A DNA stretch of 64,000 nt from an uncultured Acidimicrobiaceae bacterium (lineage in GTDB: Bacteria; Actinomycetota; Acidimicrobiia; Acidimicrobiales; SZUA-35): positions 1 through 64,000 of the forward strand of contig CAMYLA010000031.1 in NCBI GenBank assembly GCA_947259095.1. The letters are read 5' to 3'. This document shows positions 1 to 8,163 of this stretch, in pieces (position 1 is the stretch's first letter; each line of letters starts with the position of its first letter). The notes below the pieces were generated by a model, which worked only from the letters and a program-made list of their open reading frames with translations, did no database searches and was not told the DNA's origin. A program made the translations under genes and the position numbers.

Positions 1-1
1 C

Positions 2-172
2 CCCGACGCAGCGCCCCTCACCGGACAACCACCACTGCCGGGCGCGCCCCTCACCGGACAACCACCCACCCCCGACGGACCGCCCCTCACCGGACAACCA
101 CCACTGCCGGACCAACCGATCACCGGGCAACCACCAACCCCCGACGGACCGCCCCTCACCGGACAACCACCG
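2..172 (+). repeat. In-frame tandem repeat coding for P-L-T-G-Q-P-P units
   Basis: The core cccctcaccggacaaccacc recurs at about 14, 47, 83 and 152, with a diverged copy (cgatcaccgggcaaccacca) near 116. Spacings alternate between 33 and 36 bases, so the reading frame is always preserved. Confidence 0.8.
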
Positions 173-361
173 ATGCCCGATGCTGCACCACGTGGTGATG
201 CGCCGCCCATGCCTCCACCGGATGCCCTGCAGAGCCCGGCGGCCGATCAGGCCCCATCGCCGCCCGACGCCGAGGATCGGGTGCTCCCTGCGATGCCCGA
301 TCAGTTCGCCGAGCCGGCACCGGAGCCCGAGGGCGACCGGCCCACCGACGATCGCCGCTGA
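2..361 (+). CDS. C-terminal end of a Pro-rich tandem-repeat protein (partial)
   Basis: The reading frame is open from the window edge to the TGA at 359-361, so only the last 119 residues are visible and the start lies upstream. The first 57 residues are imperfect tandem repeats built on P-L-T-G-Q-P-P followed by L/T-P-G/D and a spacer. Units alternate between 11 and 12 residues, giving a 23-residue supra-period. After the repeats the tail stays rich in Pro, Ala, Asp and Glu. No catalytic domain is visible. Such tails are common in cell-wall-associated or signalling proteins of Actinobacteria. The next gene on the same strand is a Ser/Thr kinase, so a signalling partner is conceivable, but function cannot be assigned from this fragment. 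Confidence 0.6.
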   Translation, partial: PDAAPLTGQPPLPGAPLTGQPPTPDGPPLTGQPPLPDQPITGQPPTPDGPPLTGQPPMPDAAPRGDAPPMPPPDALQSPAADQAPSPPDAEDRVLPAMPDQFAEPAPEPEGDRPTDDRR

Positions 362-426
362 CCGGAGCCCAGCTCCCACCGCTCGATCGGCAAATCGCCG
401 GCCGGCGCCGATGATCGACCGGGAGC

Positions 427-450
427 GGGCTGGAAGGGGTTGTCCAGCCC
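427..450. repeat. 8-bp inverted repeat upstream of the kinase gene
   Basis: GGGCTGGA (427-434) and TCCAGCCC (443-450) pair perfectly around an 8-nt loop. A TATGAT (-10-like) hexamer follows at 457-462, which would place a transcription start about 70 nt before the GTG at 542. No -35 match is evident, so the promoter call is weak. Confidence 0.35.
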
Positions 451-541
451 CGCCACTATGATCTGGATGGGTTGGTTCGCCCTCCGGGACCGGCCGGCCC
501 AGCTGACAGACCGTGCGGGAACGGAGGCGGAACACCAACTC

Positions 542-2359
542 GTGAGTACGACCTTCGAACTGGAGGGCTTCGAGCCCATCAGCCGCCTCGGTGGAGGCGG
601 ATTCGGCGACGTCTGGCTGGCCCGTCAGACCAATGTCGATCGTCAGGTCGCGATCAAAGTCGGCCATTCGGCCATTCAGGACGAGACGATCCGGCTCCGG
701 TTCGATCGGGAGTGCAAGGCGTTGGGGCGCCTCTCGGGCCATCCCAACATCGTCGATGTGTACACCGCGGGGTCGCTGCGGGACGGGCGTCCCTATCTGG
801 TCCTGGAGTACATCTCGGATGGCACGCTCTGGCAGCGGCTCAAGAAGAGCCCGATCCCCGAAGCCGAGTTGCGGGCCATCGGCAGCCAGATGGCCAGCGC
901 GCTGGCCGAAGCCCACTCCTCCGGCGTGCTCCACCGAGACCTGAAGCCGGAGAACATCCTGATGCGATCAACCGGCGAGGCGGTCCTCGGCGACTTCGGC
1001 ATTGCCCGGTTGCACGACGGGGCGAATACCACGTCGGCCGCGATCACCGCCAGCGTGGCCTACGCCGCGCCCGAGATCCTGAGCGGCAAGCGGGCCACCG
1101 TCGCCAGTGACCTGTACGGGCTCGGGGTCTGCCTGCTGGCCTCGATCTCCCGCTCGGTACCTTTCGTCCACAAGGGCGACGAATCGATTCATCCGATCAT
1201 CAACCGCGTCCTGAGCGACAGGCCGCCGGATGTCAGGCGCAGCGGCATATCGAACGAGTTCGCCTCGATCATCGACTCGCTGCTGGCCAAGGATCCGGCC
1301 GACCGTCCTGCCAGCGCAACCGAACTGCAGGAGCAGTTCCGCAACCTGGCCGTAACCTCGCCCATTGCCTCCGGCCCCGGAAACACCGGAGCGACCCAGA
1401 TCGTGGGACCGGCGGCGATGGCCGCTCCCCCTGCGGCGCCGATTGCGCCGGCCCGGTCGGCACCGCCGGTCGGTGCGGGCGCACCCCAGCCACCGGCCCA
1501 ACCAGGCGCGCCCCGCCAGCACGCTCCCCCACCATCCCAGGACTGGCCATCGGTGCAACCGGCGCCGGCTGCGGCCGGAAACCCCTACGACCCCAGATCG
1601 GCATCGGCCCCGGAGCGCACGCCAGGTCGAAGCGGCGACCTGCGTCTGTTCGTTCTGGCCTATGTCGCCACGCTGATCATCGGCGGCGTCGCTCTGTTCG
1701 CGGTGTCGCGAATCCTGGCCGATGACCCCGATGACGAGACCGGAGCCGCAGCGGCGGCCAACAGCACCCAGCAAACGATCCCAGACAACCAGACGGTTCC
1801 CACGGCCGAGGGTTCCGGCAGCGGATCGGCGGCACTGACCGTTCCGCTGGCGTTGGCCGACACATCGTTCGGCGAGGGAGCCGAGACCAGCGACGATTCG
1901 CCGGGTCCCGGATCGGAGACGCTGTGCGACAACGTGCCGGCGACCGATGGCCTCATCGAGTGGACAGGCCAGGTCATCACCACCGAGCTCGGCCTCCGTA
2001 CCCTGTACCAGGTCGTGAGCCGATTCGAGACGGCGGCGCAGGCGGCCGACTACCTCGATGCCTATGCCGGCACCAACGATTGCGAAGGCTGGCTGGTGGA
2101 GACCGAGGGCTCGGGCACCACCGATGTGTTCTACGCCGCCCTGCAGACGGCGCCGCCGACCTATGGCGATCGGGCCCGCCAGTTCGAGATCACGGGGGAG
2201 CTCGATGAGGTCCCGTCGATCCACACCAGGGTGCTGCTGGTCCAGTCCGGAACAGACGTGCTCGGCCTGAGCCTGACCGCCGTCAACGAGGATCAGATCG
2301 AGGAGCTGGACGACCTGGCCCCACTGGCCGTTGAGCGATTGGGCTACGACGGATCCTGA
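542..2359 (+). CDS. Transmembrane Ser/Thr protein kinase with extracytoplasmic domain
   Basis: A 605-residue PknB-type kinase. The N-terminal kinase domain (about residues 10-275) has an intact Gly-rich loop (LGGGGFGDVW, residues 16-25), the ATP-binding Lys in VAIK (K39), the catalytic loop HRDLKPEN (Asp133), DFG and APE. A Pro/Ala-rich juxtamembrane linker follows, then one membrane helix (FVLAYVATLIIGGVALFAV) and an outer domain of about 190 residues with two Cys that could form a disulfide, resembling PknH-type sensor domains. All catalytic residues are present, so it should be active. I chose GTG 542 because it directly precedes the kinase fold and follows a GGAGG at 523-527; in-frame starts upstream would add an unconserved leader. 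A pseudokinase/FHA pair 9 kb downstream is a possible pathway partner. Confidence 0.9.
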   Translation: MSTTFELEGFEPISRLGGGGFGDVWLARQTNVDRQVAIKVGHSAIQDETIRLRFDRECKALGRLSGHPNIVDVYTAGSLRDGRPYLVLEYISDGTLWQRLKKSPIPEAELRAIGSQMASALAEAHSSGVLHRDLKPENILMRSTGEAVLGDFGIARLHDGANTTSAAITASVAYAAPEILSGKRATVASDLYGLGVCLLASISRSVPFVHKGDESIHPIINRVLSDRPPDVRRSGISNEFASIIDSLLAKDPADRPASATELQEQFRNLAVTSPIASGPGNTGATQIVGPAAMAAPPAAPIAPARSAPPVGAGAPQPPAQPGAPRQHAPPPSQDWPSVQPAPAAAGNPYDPRSASAPERTPGRSGDLRLFVLAYVATLIIGGVALFAVSRILADDPDDETGAAAAANSTQQTIPDNQTVPTAEGSGSGSAALTVPLALADTSFGEGAETSDDSPGPGSETLCDNVPATDGLIEWTGQVITTELGLRTLYQVVSRFETAAQAADYLDAYAGTNDCEGWLVETEGSGTTDVFYAALQTAPPTYGDRARQFEITGELDEVPSIHTRVLLVQSGTDVLGLSLTAVNEDQIEELDDLAPLAVERLGYDGS

Positions 2360-2393
2360 CCGGGTACCGGGCCGGGGCGGTGACCCGTCATGC

Positions 2394-3875
2394 TCAACCC
2401 AACACCCACCGGCCGTCCTGGCGTTCAGCGGCCTCGGCGATCCGGAATGCGGTGGCGGCCCGCGTGGTGGCGGCTCGCAACGCCTGTTCGGCGTGCAGCC
2501 CCTGGCGACGCCCGAGCTCGACCATGGCCAACAGCAACGTACCGAACTGCGCTTCGGTGGTGTCTCCGGCGACGGTGGAGCCGACGAGGCGTTCCAGATC
2601 GCCGAAACGGGCAGCCGCTCCGGCGACATCGGCCTTCTTCAGCACCTTCTCCGCTTTTGCCAGCGCCGGCAGCGAAGCCGGGATGCCGTCGATGGCCGAG
2701 CTCCTCACCTTCTCCTGTTGTTTCAACCGTTCCCAGTTCTCGGGAATCGAACCATCGACCGCGTCGGCGCCACCGTACACGTGAGGGTGGCGGCGGATCA
2801 TCTTGTCACACAGCCCCTCCGCCACCTCGGCGATGGTGAACTGACCGGCCTCGGCGGCCAGCTCGGCATGGAACAGGATCTGGAACCAGAGATCACCGAG
2901 CTCCTCCTCCAGCTCTCCGTACCTGTCGGCAGCGACAGAGCCATCGGCTGCGGACCAATCGGCAACGGGAGCCGCCTCGGCAACGTCGCCGTCCGCCGCC
3001 GACCGGCCCTCGGCCTCCCGACCGGTGGCGTCCTCCCGACCGATGGCGTCGATGGCGTCGATGACCTCGTAGGCCTCCTCGATCAGATAGCGCCGCAGTG
3101 AGGCGTGGGTCTGCTCACGATCCCAGGGGCAGTCGCGCCGTAGCCGCCGCATCAGCTCCACGCTCCTGGCCAGCTGGAGGCCGACCGGGGCGACCAGCTC
3201 CGGCAGGTACAGCGAGGTCAGGTGGTCGGCCTCGACCGCCCGGTCCAGATCCGGCCAGTCCACTTCGAACACCCGCTCCTCGTCGGTCCCCAGCCGCTGC
3301 AGGACGATGACCTTCTGCTCCGGGCCGACGTCGAGAGCCAACTTGATGTCGGACAGCACCCACTGCCCATGGACGTGGGCCACCAGCAGCGGGCCCCGTT
3401 GATCGGCGGCGTCGGTGGCGAACCGCAGGCCGTCGACCAGCCGGACACCATCGTCGACCGGGTCCACCTCGAGCCGGGCCCAGACCTCGTCGAGGAATGA
3501 CACTGCTGGCAACAGCGTTGTGGCCACCTCGTCCTGGGAGCGAAGGCGGCGGACCGAGCGTTCGAGTACCAGCGGTGAGCCGGGCACGGCGTAGACCACA
3601 TGGCCGTTGGCCATCGCTGCTGCAACCAGCTCATCGGCAATGCTGCGATAGACCTCGTCGAAGGAGTCGGCCGCCTCGTAGACGTGATCGAAGGCGATGG
3701 CACCCACAACCGATGCTGCGCCGGGGTGCCTGGCGGTCCGCAGATACACCGGGTCCGGGCCGGCCAGTGTGTCGGCGGTCTGTTGGGTCAGCCGCCCCGG
3801 TCCACCCGGTCCGAGCCCGCAGATCGTGATCCGGGGCTCGCCGATCGGGGTGGACCCGGTGGCGGCGGTGGTCAC
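2394..3875 (-). CDS. mazG: MazG family protein fused to a tetrapyrrole methylase-like domain
   Basis: A 493-residue YabN-type fusion. The N-terminal half resembles tetrapyrrole (corrin/porphyrin) methylases (ITICGLGPGGPG near the start, then VVYAVPGSPLV). The C-terminal half is a MazG nucleotide pyrophosphohydrolase, which hydrolyses (d)NTPs to NMPs in the cytoplasm. The MazG metal motif EEAYE and the later E-L-G-D motif are intact but lie about 54 residues apart; the usual gap is below 30, so a low-complexity Ala/Asp/Gly-rich insertion of 35-40 residues splits the domain. The start is GTG 3875, which shares GTGA with the stop of the upstream PpiC lipoprotein gene, so translation is probably coupled. 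The gene ends convergently with the kinase gene. Confidence 0.85.
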   Translation of the reverse strand: MTTAATGSTPIGEPRITICGLGPGGPGRLTQQTADTLAGPDPVYLRTARHPGAASVVGAIAFDHVYEAADSFDEVYRSIADELVAAAMANGHVVYAVPGSPLVLERSVRRLRSQDEVATTLLPAVSFLDEVWARLEVDPVDDGVRLVDGLRFATDAADQRGPLLVAHVHGQWVLSDIKLALDVGPEQKVIVLQRLGTDEERVFEVDWPDLDRAVEADHLTSLYLPELVAPVGLQLARSVELMRRLRRDCPWDREQTHASLRRYLIEEAYEVIDAIDAIGREDATGREAEGRSAADGDVAEAAPVADWSAADGSVAADRYGELEEELGDLWFQILFHAELAAEAGQFTIAEVAEGLCDKMIRRHPHVYGGADAVDGSIPENWERLKQQEKVRSSAIDGIPASLPALAKAEKVLKKADVAGAAARFGDLERLVGSTVAGDTTEAQFGTLLLAMVELGRRQGLHAEQALRAATTRAATAFRIAEAAERQDGRWVLG

Positions 3876-4915
3876 GCCCCGGCGGGAACGATCACCAGTT
3901 GCTCGCCGTCCCATGTGCCGAGATTCTCATCGACGTCGACCGTTGCCGCCCCCAGTCGCTCCTGGAGTCGCTCGGTGGCGATGGCCCGGCCGTCGATCTC
4001 GTAGCGGTCGACCAGGATGACGTGCCAACCGAACTCGGTCTGGACCGGGCCCACGAACTCGCCCAGCTCGGCGTCGTTGACCGCGGCGGCGAACTCCGGC
4101 ACGTAGCTCGATGCGTCGGCGCAGCCGAGGTCGCCACCGGTCGGGCCACTGGGGCCGGTCGACAACTCGACCGCCAACTCGGCGAAGTCTTCGCCGGCCT
4201 CGAGCCGGGTGATGATGGCGTCGCCATCGGCATCGGTCTCCACCAGGATGTGGCTCACGCACGGCGACCCTTCACCCGGTTCGGCCGCCCCGGACAGCGC
4301 CCCCGTCAGGGCGTCCTGAGCGGCCTGGTAGTCCACCAGGAACGGAAGGTATGGCACTTCGTCGTAGAGGCGCTCGGCCTCGGCGGCAGGATCGGCCTGG
4401 TCTGCGTACAGCGTTGCGACCTGGGCCAGCAGCCGATCCTTGGCATCGGCCACGTCCGCATCCGAAACGGTGGCATCGACCTCGGCCAACTCGAGTTGCA
4501 CCGCCTCGGAAACCAGATTCTCGGTCAGCACGATGACGGTGAACGTCGGTGGCAACTCCCCGCGAAAGATCAGCTCGACGAACTCCTCGTTCTCCTGGCT
4601 GGGGACGACCAACTCGTTCAATGCGCCGTGGGTGATGTCCCACGTTGCGTCGTCGAAATCGGCCTCGAGGGCGAGTTCGTCCGGCGGTCCGGTTGTCGGC
4701 GGCGCCAGTGGCGCAGCGGTGCTGCTGGTCGAGGCGGGGGCATCACCATCGCCATCGTTCTCGGGCTGCTCCGTGGTTTCGCCACCCGCTGCTTGTTGCG
4801 AATCCTCGGCCCCTTCGCCGGCGTCCTCGGCCAACGTGTCCTCGGATGACCGATCAACACCGCAGCCGGCAACGAAGATTGCAAGGACGGCGATGACCGC
4901 GAGAAATCGTTTCAC
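3872..4915 (-). CDS. PpiC-type peptidyl-prolyl isomerase lipoprotein (PrsA/SurA-like foldase)
   Basis: A 347-residue exported lipoprotein. It begins with a short basic n-region, a hydrophobic helix and a lipobox V-A-G-C (lipidated Cys18). An acidic, Ser/Thr-rich linker of about 70 residues follows, then a SurA-like N domain, then a parvulin domain (SHILVETDADGDAI to GWHVILVDR, roughly residues 215-320). Family members fold secreted proteins outside the cytoplasmic membrane. The parvulin signatures S-H-I-L-V and F-A-E-L-A are present. It is the upstream partner of mazG (4-bp overlap); the pairing looks positional rather than functional. Its start is 17 bp downstream of the korB stop, so it may be read from the kor operon. 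Confidence 0.85.
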   Translation of the reverse strand: MKRFLAVIAVLAIFVAGCGVDRSSEDTLAEDAGEGAEDSQQAAGGETTEQPENDGDGDAPASTSSTAAPLAPPTTGPPDELALEADFDDATWDITHGALNELVVPSQENEEFVELIFRGELPPTFTVIVLTENLVSEAVQLELAEVDATVSDADVADAKDRLLAQVATLYADQADPAAEAERLYDEVPYLPFLVDYQAAQDALTGALSGAAEPGEGSPCVSHILVETDADGDAIITRLEAGEDFAELAVELSTGPSGPTGGDLGCADASSYVPEFAAAVNDAELGEFVGPVQTEFGWHVILVDRYEIDGRAIATERLQERLGAATVDVDENLGTWDGEQLVIVPAGA

Positions 4916-4932
4916 CCGAGCAGGGTAACGCC

Positions 4933-5952
4933 TTACTCGACGATCCAGGTGGCACCAGAGCGCAGCAGCGATCCCAGATCACCGGGCCCGGACTCCTCGT
5001 TTGCGTTGAGCAACTGCGCGTTGACCGACTCGCCGTACTCCGGGGCCTCGACGGCGCGGAACACGCCGAACGGGGTCGGCGTGAAGTTGTCGTTTGAGAG
5101 ATTTCCGAGGGCGAACGCCAGCGCCGGGTCCTCGACCGATTCGTCGTGAACCACCAGCTCACTCTCGTCGACATCGGCTGCGTCGACCACCATTGCCTTG
5201 CCGTTGCGGATCACGACGCCACGCTGGCCCTCGTTCCCGAAACGGATCTGCTGGCCATGCTTGATGTCGATCATCATCTCGGCCCGGTTGTCCCGCTTGA
5301 GGATGGAGTCGTAGGCGCCGTCGTTGAAGACATTGCAGTTCTGATAGATCTCCACCAGGGCGGCACCCTGGTGCTCGTGGGCCCGCCGGAAGACCTCGAT
5401 CATGTGCTTGCGGTCCAGGTCGTGGGTCCTCGCCACGAAGGTGGCGTTGGCTCCCAGGGCGACGCTGATCGGGTTGAACGGCCGGTCGACCGAGCCCATC
5501 GGGGTGGACTTGGTGATCTTGCCGACCTCACTGGTCGGCGAGTACTGGCCCTTGGTCAGCCCATAGATCTGGTTGTTGAACAACAGGATCGTCATGTTGA
5601 TGTTGCGTCGCAGGGCGTGGATCAAATGGTTCCCACCGATCGACAGCATGTCGCCGTCGCCGCCGACCACCCAGATGTCGAGGTCGGGGCGGGACACGGC
5701 AAGACCGGTGGCGATGGCGGGCGAACGGCCGTGGATGGTGTGCATGCCGTAGGTGGACATGTAATAGGGGAACCGGGCGGCACAGCCGATGCCGGAGATG
5801 AAAACCGATTCCTCCCGCTTGACCTCGAGCTCGGTGTGGAGAAACTGCATAGCGGCCAGAATGCCGTAGTCGCCACAGCCAGGGCACCAGCGAACATCCT
5901 GGTCGGAGGTCCAGTAACCCCGCTTCGTCGGATCCAGTTGCACGTCGGTCAT
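4933..5952 (-). CDS. korB: 2-oxoacid:ferredoxin oxidoreductase subunit beta (KorB)
   Basis: A 339-residue beta subunit. It carries the thiamine pyrophosphate and Fe-S signatures expected of KorB: WCPGCGDYGIL near residue 22, GIGC, and the TPP-binding GDGDMLSIGGNH followed by NN (LFNNQIYGLTKGQ). With KorA it oxidatively decarboxylates 2-oxoglutarate (or a related 2-oxoacid) to the acyl-CoA, reducing ferredoxin; in mycobacteria KorAB supports CoA-dependent TCA flux. The ATG at 5952 directly abuts the TAG of korA (no spacer), which implies coupled, stoichiometric translation. Confidence 0.93.
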   Translation of the reverse strand: MTDVQLDPTKRGYWTSDQDVRWCPGCGDYGILAAMQFLHTELEVKREESVFISGIGCAARFPYYMSTYGMHTIHGRSPAIATGLAVSRPDLDIWVVGGDGDMLSIGGNHLIHALRRNINMTILLFNNQIYGLTKGQYSPTSEVGKITKSTPMGSVDRPFNPISVALGANATFVARTHDLDRKHMIEVFRRAHEHQGAALVEIYQNCNVFNDGAYDSILKRDNRAEMMIDIKHGQQIRFGNEGQRGVVIRNGKAMVVDAADVDESELVVHDESVEDPALAFALGNLSNDNFTPTPFGVFRAVEAPEYGESVNAQLLNANEESGPGDLGSLLRSGATWIVE

Positions 5953-7821
5953 CTACTTCAACCCTTCTCGAATGGCGTCGACAAGTTCAGCTGCGGTGAA
6001 GGGGGTTCCCTGCACCTTGTTGATCGGCTTGGCGTCGACCAGGAACTCGGCCCGGAGCAGCTTCACCAGCTGCCCCTTGTTGAGCTCCGGCACGAACACC
6101 TGGGTTCGGTTGGAGAGCACCTCGCCCAGATTGGAGGAGAACGGGTGGAGATGGGTGAGGTGGACGGTGTCGATCGCCATCCCGTCGGCCCGCAACCGCT
6201 CGGCCGAAGAGGTGATCGCACCTCGGGTGGACCCCCAGCCGACGAGCAGGACGTCGGCGTCACCGGGCCCGTCGACCTCGACCAGCGGGATGTCCTTGGC
6301 GATGCCTTCGATCTTGGCCTGGCGGAGATCGGTCATCAGGGCATGGTTCGTCGGGTCGTAGTTGACGTTGCCCGTCTCGTTCTCCTTCTCGATCCCGCCG
6401 ACCCGGTGCTCCAGGCCCGGGGTGCCGGGAATGGCCCATGGACGGGCCAGCGTTTCCGGGTCCCGCTTGTAGGGGAGGAACCGGCCCTCGCCGTCGGCAT
6501 CGATGGCGTTCGGTTCTGTGGCGAAGGGCACGCTGATGTCCGGCAGCGAATCGACGTCCGGCAGCAGCCACGGCTCCGAACCATTGGCCAGGTAGCCGTC
6601 GGTGAGCAGGATCACCGGAGTTCGGTACTTGATGGCGAGCCGGGATGCCTCGATGGCGGCAAAGAAGCAGTCGGCCGGCGTTGACGCGGCGACGATCGGC
6701 AACGGGGCTTCACCGTGGCGGCCGTACATCGCCATCATCAGATCGCTGGCCTCGGTCTTGGTCGGCAGGCCGGTGGACGGGCCACCCCGCTGGACATCGA
6801 TGATCACCAGCGGCAACTCGATGCTGATGGCGAGCCCGATCGTCTCCCCCTTGAGGGCGACACCGGGGCCGGAGGTTGTGGTGTAGGCCAGGCTGCCACC
6901 GAAGGCCGCGCCAAGAGCGGCACCGACACCGGCGATCTCGTCTTCGGCCTGGAAGGTCCGCACGCCGAAGTTCTTGCGCAGGCTCAGCTCGTGGAGGATG
7001 TCCGATGCCGGGGTGATCGGATAGCTGCCGAGGAACACCGGCAGGTTGGCCAGCTGGCCGGCGGCAACCATGCCCCAGGCGGTTGCGGTGTTGCCGGTGA
7101 TGTTGGTGTAGAGCCCCGGACGCTGGGGGGCGGCGGCGACCTTGAACGGGGACCCGAACATCTCGGCCGTTTCGCCGAATGCATGACCGGCGTGGAACGC
7201 CGCCTTGTTGGAGGCCACCACCGCTTCCAGCTTGCCGAACTTCTCATCGATCCATTGCAGGGTCGGTTCGGTCGGCCGGGAGTACATCCAGCTGATGAGG
7301 CCGAGGGCGAAGAAGTTCTTGGACCGCTCGGCGTCGCGCTTCTTGACATCGAGGTCGGCGGTGGCGTCCAGCGTGAGCTGGGTCATCGGCACGCGGTGGA
7401 CCACGTACTCATCGAGCGATCCATCGTCTCGAGGGTCCTTGGTGTAGCCGGCCTTCTCGAGGTTCCGCTCGTCGAAGGCGTCTTCGTTGAGGATCAGGGT
7501 GCCGCCGGAGCGAAGCCGGTTCAGATCGCTCCTCAATGCCGCCGGATTCATCGCCACCAACACGTCGGGTGCATCGCCCGGGGTGTGGATGTCGTGGTCG
7601 GAGATGTGAACCTGGAAGGCCGAAACCCCGGCCAGGGTGCCTTGCGGGGCCCTGATCTCGGCCGGGAACTCCGGCAGGGTGGCCAGGTCGTTTCCGGCGA
7701 GAGCACTGGCCGAGGTGAATCGATCTCCGGTGAGCTGCATACCATCGCCGGAGTCACCGGCGAAGCGGATCACGACATGATCCAGCATGCTTTCGTCGAT
7801 GTGATCAACTGTGTCTGTCAC
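5953..7821 (-). CDS. korA: 2-oxoacid:ferredoxin oxidoreductase subunit alpha (fused gamma-alpha, KorA)
   Basis: A 622-residue fusion of the gamma domain (N-terminal about 200 residues, beginning VVIRFAGDSGDGMQLTGDRF) and the alpha domain (from about residue 230, with YPITPASDILHEL and EDEIAGVGAALGA), as in actinobacterial KorA. It forms the catalytic complex with KorB. The start is GTG 7821 with AGGGG six bases upstream. The 342-bp divergent region upstream contains a palindrome at 7901-7924 that could be an operator. The gene is complete and unremarkable in length. Confidence 0.93.
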   Translation of the reverse strand: MTDTVDHIDESMLDHVVIRFAGDSGDGMQLTGDRFTSASALAGNDLATLPEFPAEIRAPQGTLAGVSAFQVHISDHDIHTPGDAPDVLVAMNPAALRSDLNRLRSGGTLILNEDAFDERNLEKAGYTKDPRDDGSLDEYVVHRVPMTQLTLDATADLDVKKRDAERSKNFFALGLISWMYSRPTEPTLQWIDEKFGKLEAVVASNKAAFHAGHAFGETAEMFGSPFKVAAAPQRPGLYTNITGNTATAWGMVAAGQLANLPVFLGSYPITPASDILHELSLRKNFGVRTFQAEDEIAGVGAALGAAFGGSLAYTTTSGPGVALKGETIGLAISIELPLVIIDVQRGGPSTGLPTKTEASDLMMAMYGRHGEAPLPIVAASTPADCFFAAIEASRLAIKYRTPVILLTDGYLANGSEPWLLPDVDSLPDISVPFATEPNAIDADGEGRFLPYKRDPETLARPWAIPGTPGLEHRVGGIEKENETGNVNYDPTNHALMTDLRQAKIEGIAKDIPLVEVDGPGDADVLLVGWGSTRGAITSSAERLRADGMAIDTVHLTHLHPFSSNLGEVLSNRTQVFVPELNKGQLVKLLRAEFLVDAKPINKVQGTPFTAAELVDAIREGLK

Positions 7822-7900
7822 GTGATCCCCTAAGTAGGTGGGGGCGGGAGTTCATCTCTCCGAACCGGTACCGCTCGTTGCTCGTCCGGGTGGCCCCTTT

Positions 7901-7924
7901 TACGGTGTGTACACCAATACCGTA
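7901..7924. promoter_or_regulatory. Nested palindrome upstream of korA (possible operator)
   Basis: TACGGT (7901-7906) and ACCGTA (7919-7924) form an outer inverted repeat. Nested within it, GGTGT (7904-7908) and ACACC (7911-7915) pair around GT. It lies 80-100 bp upstream of the korA start, a usual distance for an operator. No regulator family can be named from it. Confidence 0.4.
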
Positions 7925-8150
7925 GCTCGACGAAACGGCTCCCACGTAGCCGGTCAAGCAGTTTCGAGATCGCCCGCGATCTTTTTGCCATCTGTTTCGA
8001 CAATAAGCTGACAACCGAATTCCCGGCTCGGCAACGGTGGTTCTTGTGGTCATCGGAGCAACGTCGATCTCGATCCGTGCCCTCCACCAAACGGTCGTCC
8101 GGTCGTCGGTTCGGTTGGCGGGCCCGGTAGCCCGACCGGCGACGACCCAC

Positions 8151-8156
8151 TAGCTT
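8151..8156 (+). promoter_or_regulatory. -10 element TAGCTT, predicted leaderless start of the 8164 gene
   Basis: TAGCTT lies 7 nt before ATG 8164, so transcription should begin at or next to the A of the start codon. No Shine-Dalgarno sequence precedes the gene. Confidence 0.5.
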
Positions 8157-8163
8157 GGCCCCC

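Larger units (their letters stand above)
7822..8163. promoter_or_regulatory. Divergent intergenic region between korA and the aminotransferase gene
   Basis: This 342-bp region has no coding potential I can support. It holds the SD of korA (AGGGG near 7828), an inverted repeat at 7901-7924, a hairpin-plus-T-run on the + strand at 7967-7986 (AGATCGC, cc, GCGATCT, then TTTT) that looks like a weak terminator or attenuator, and the TAGCTT -10 of the aminotransferase gene at 8151-8156. Confidence 0.5.
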
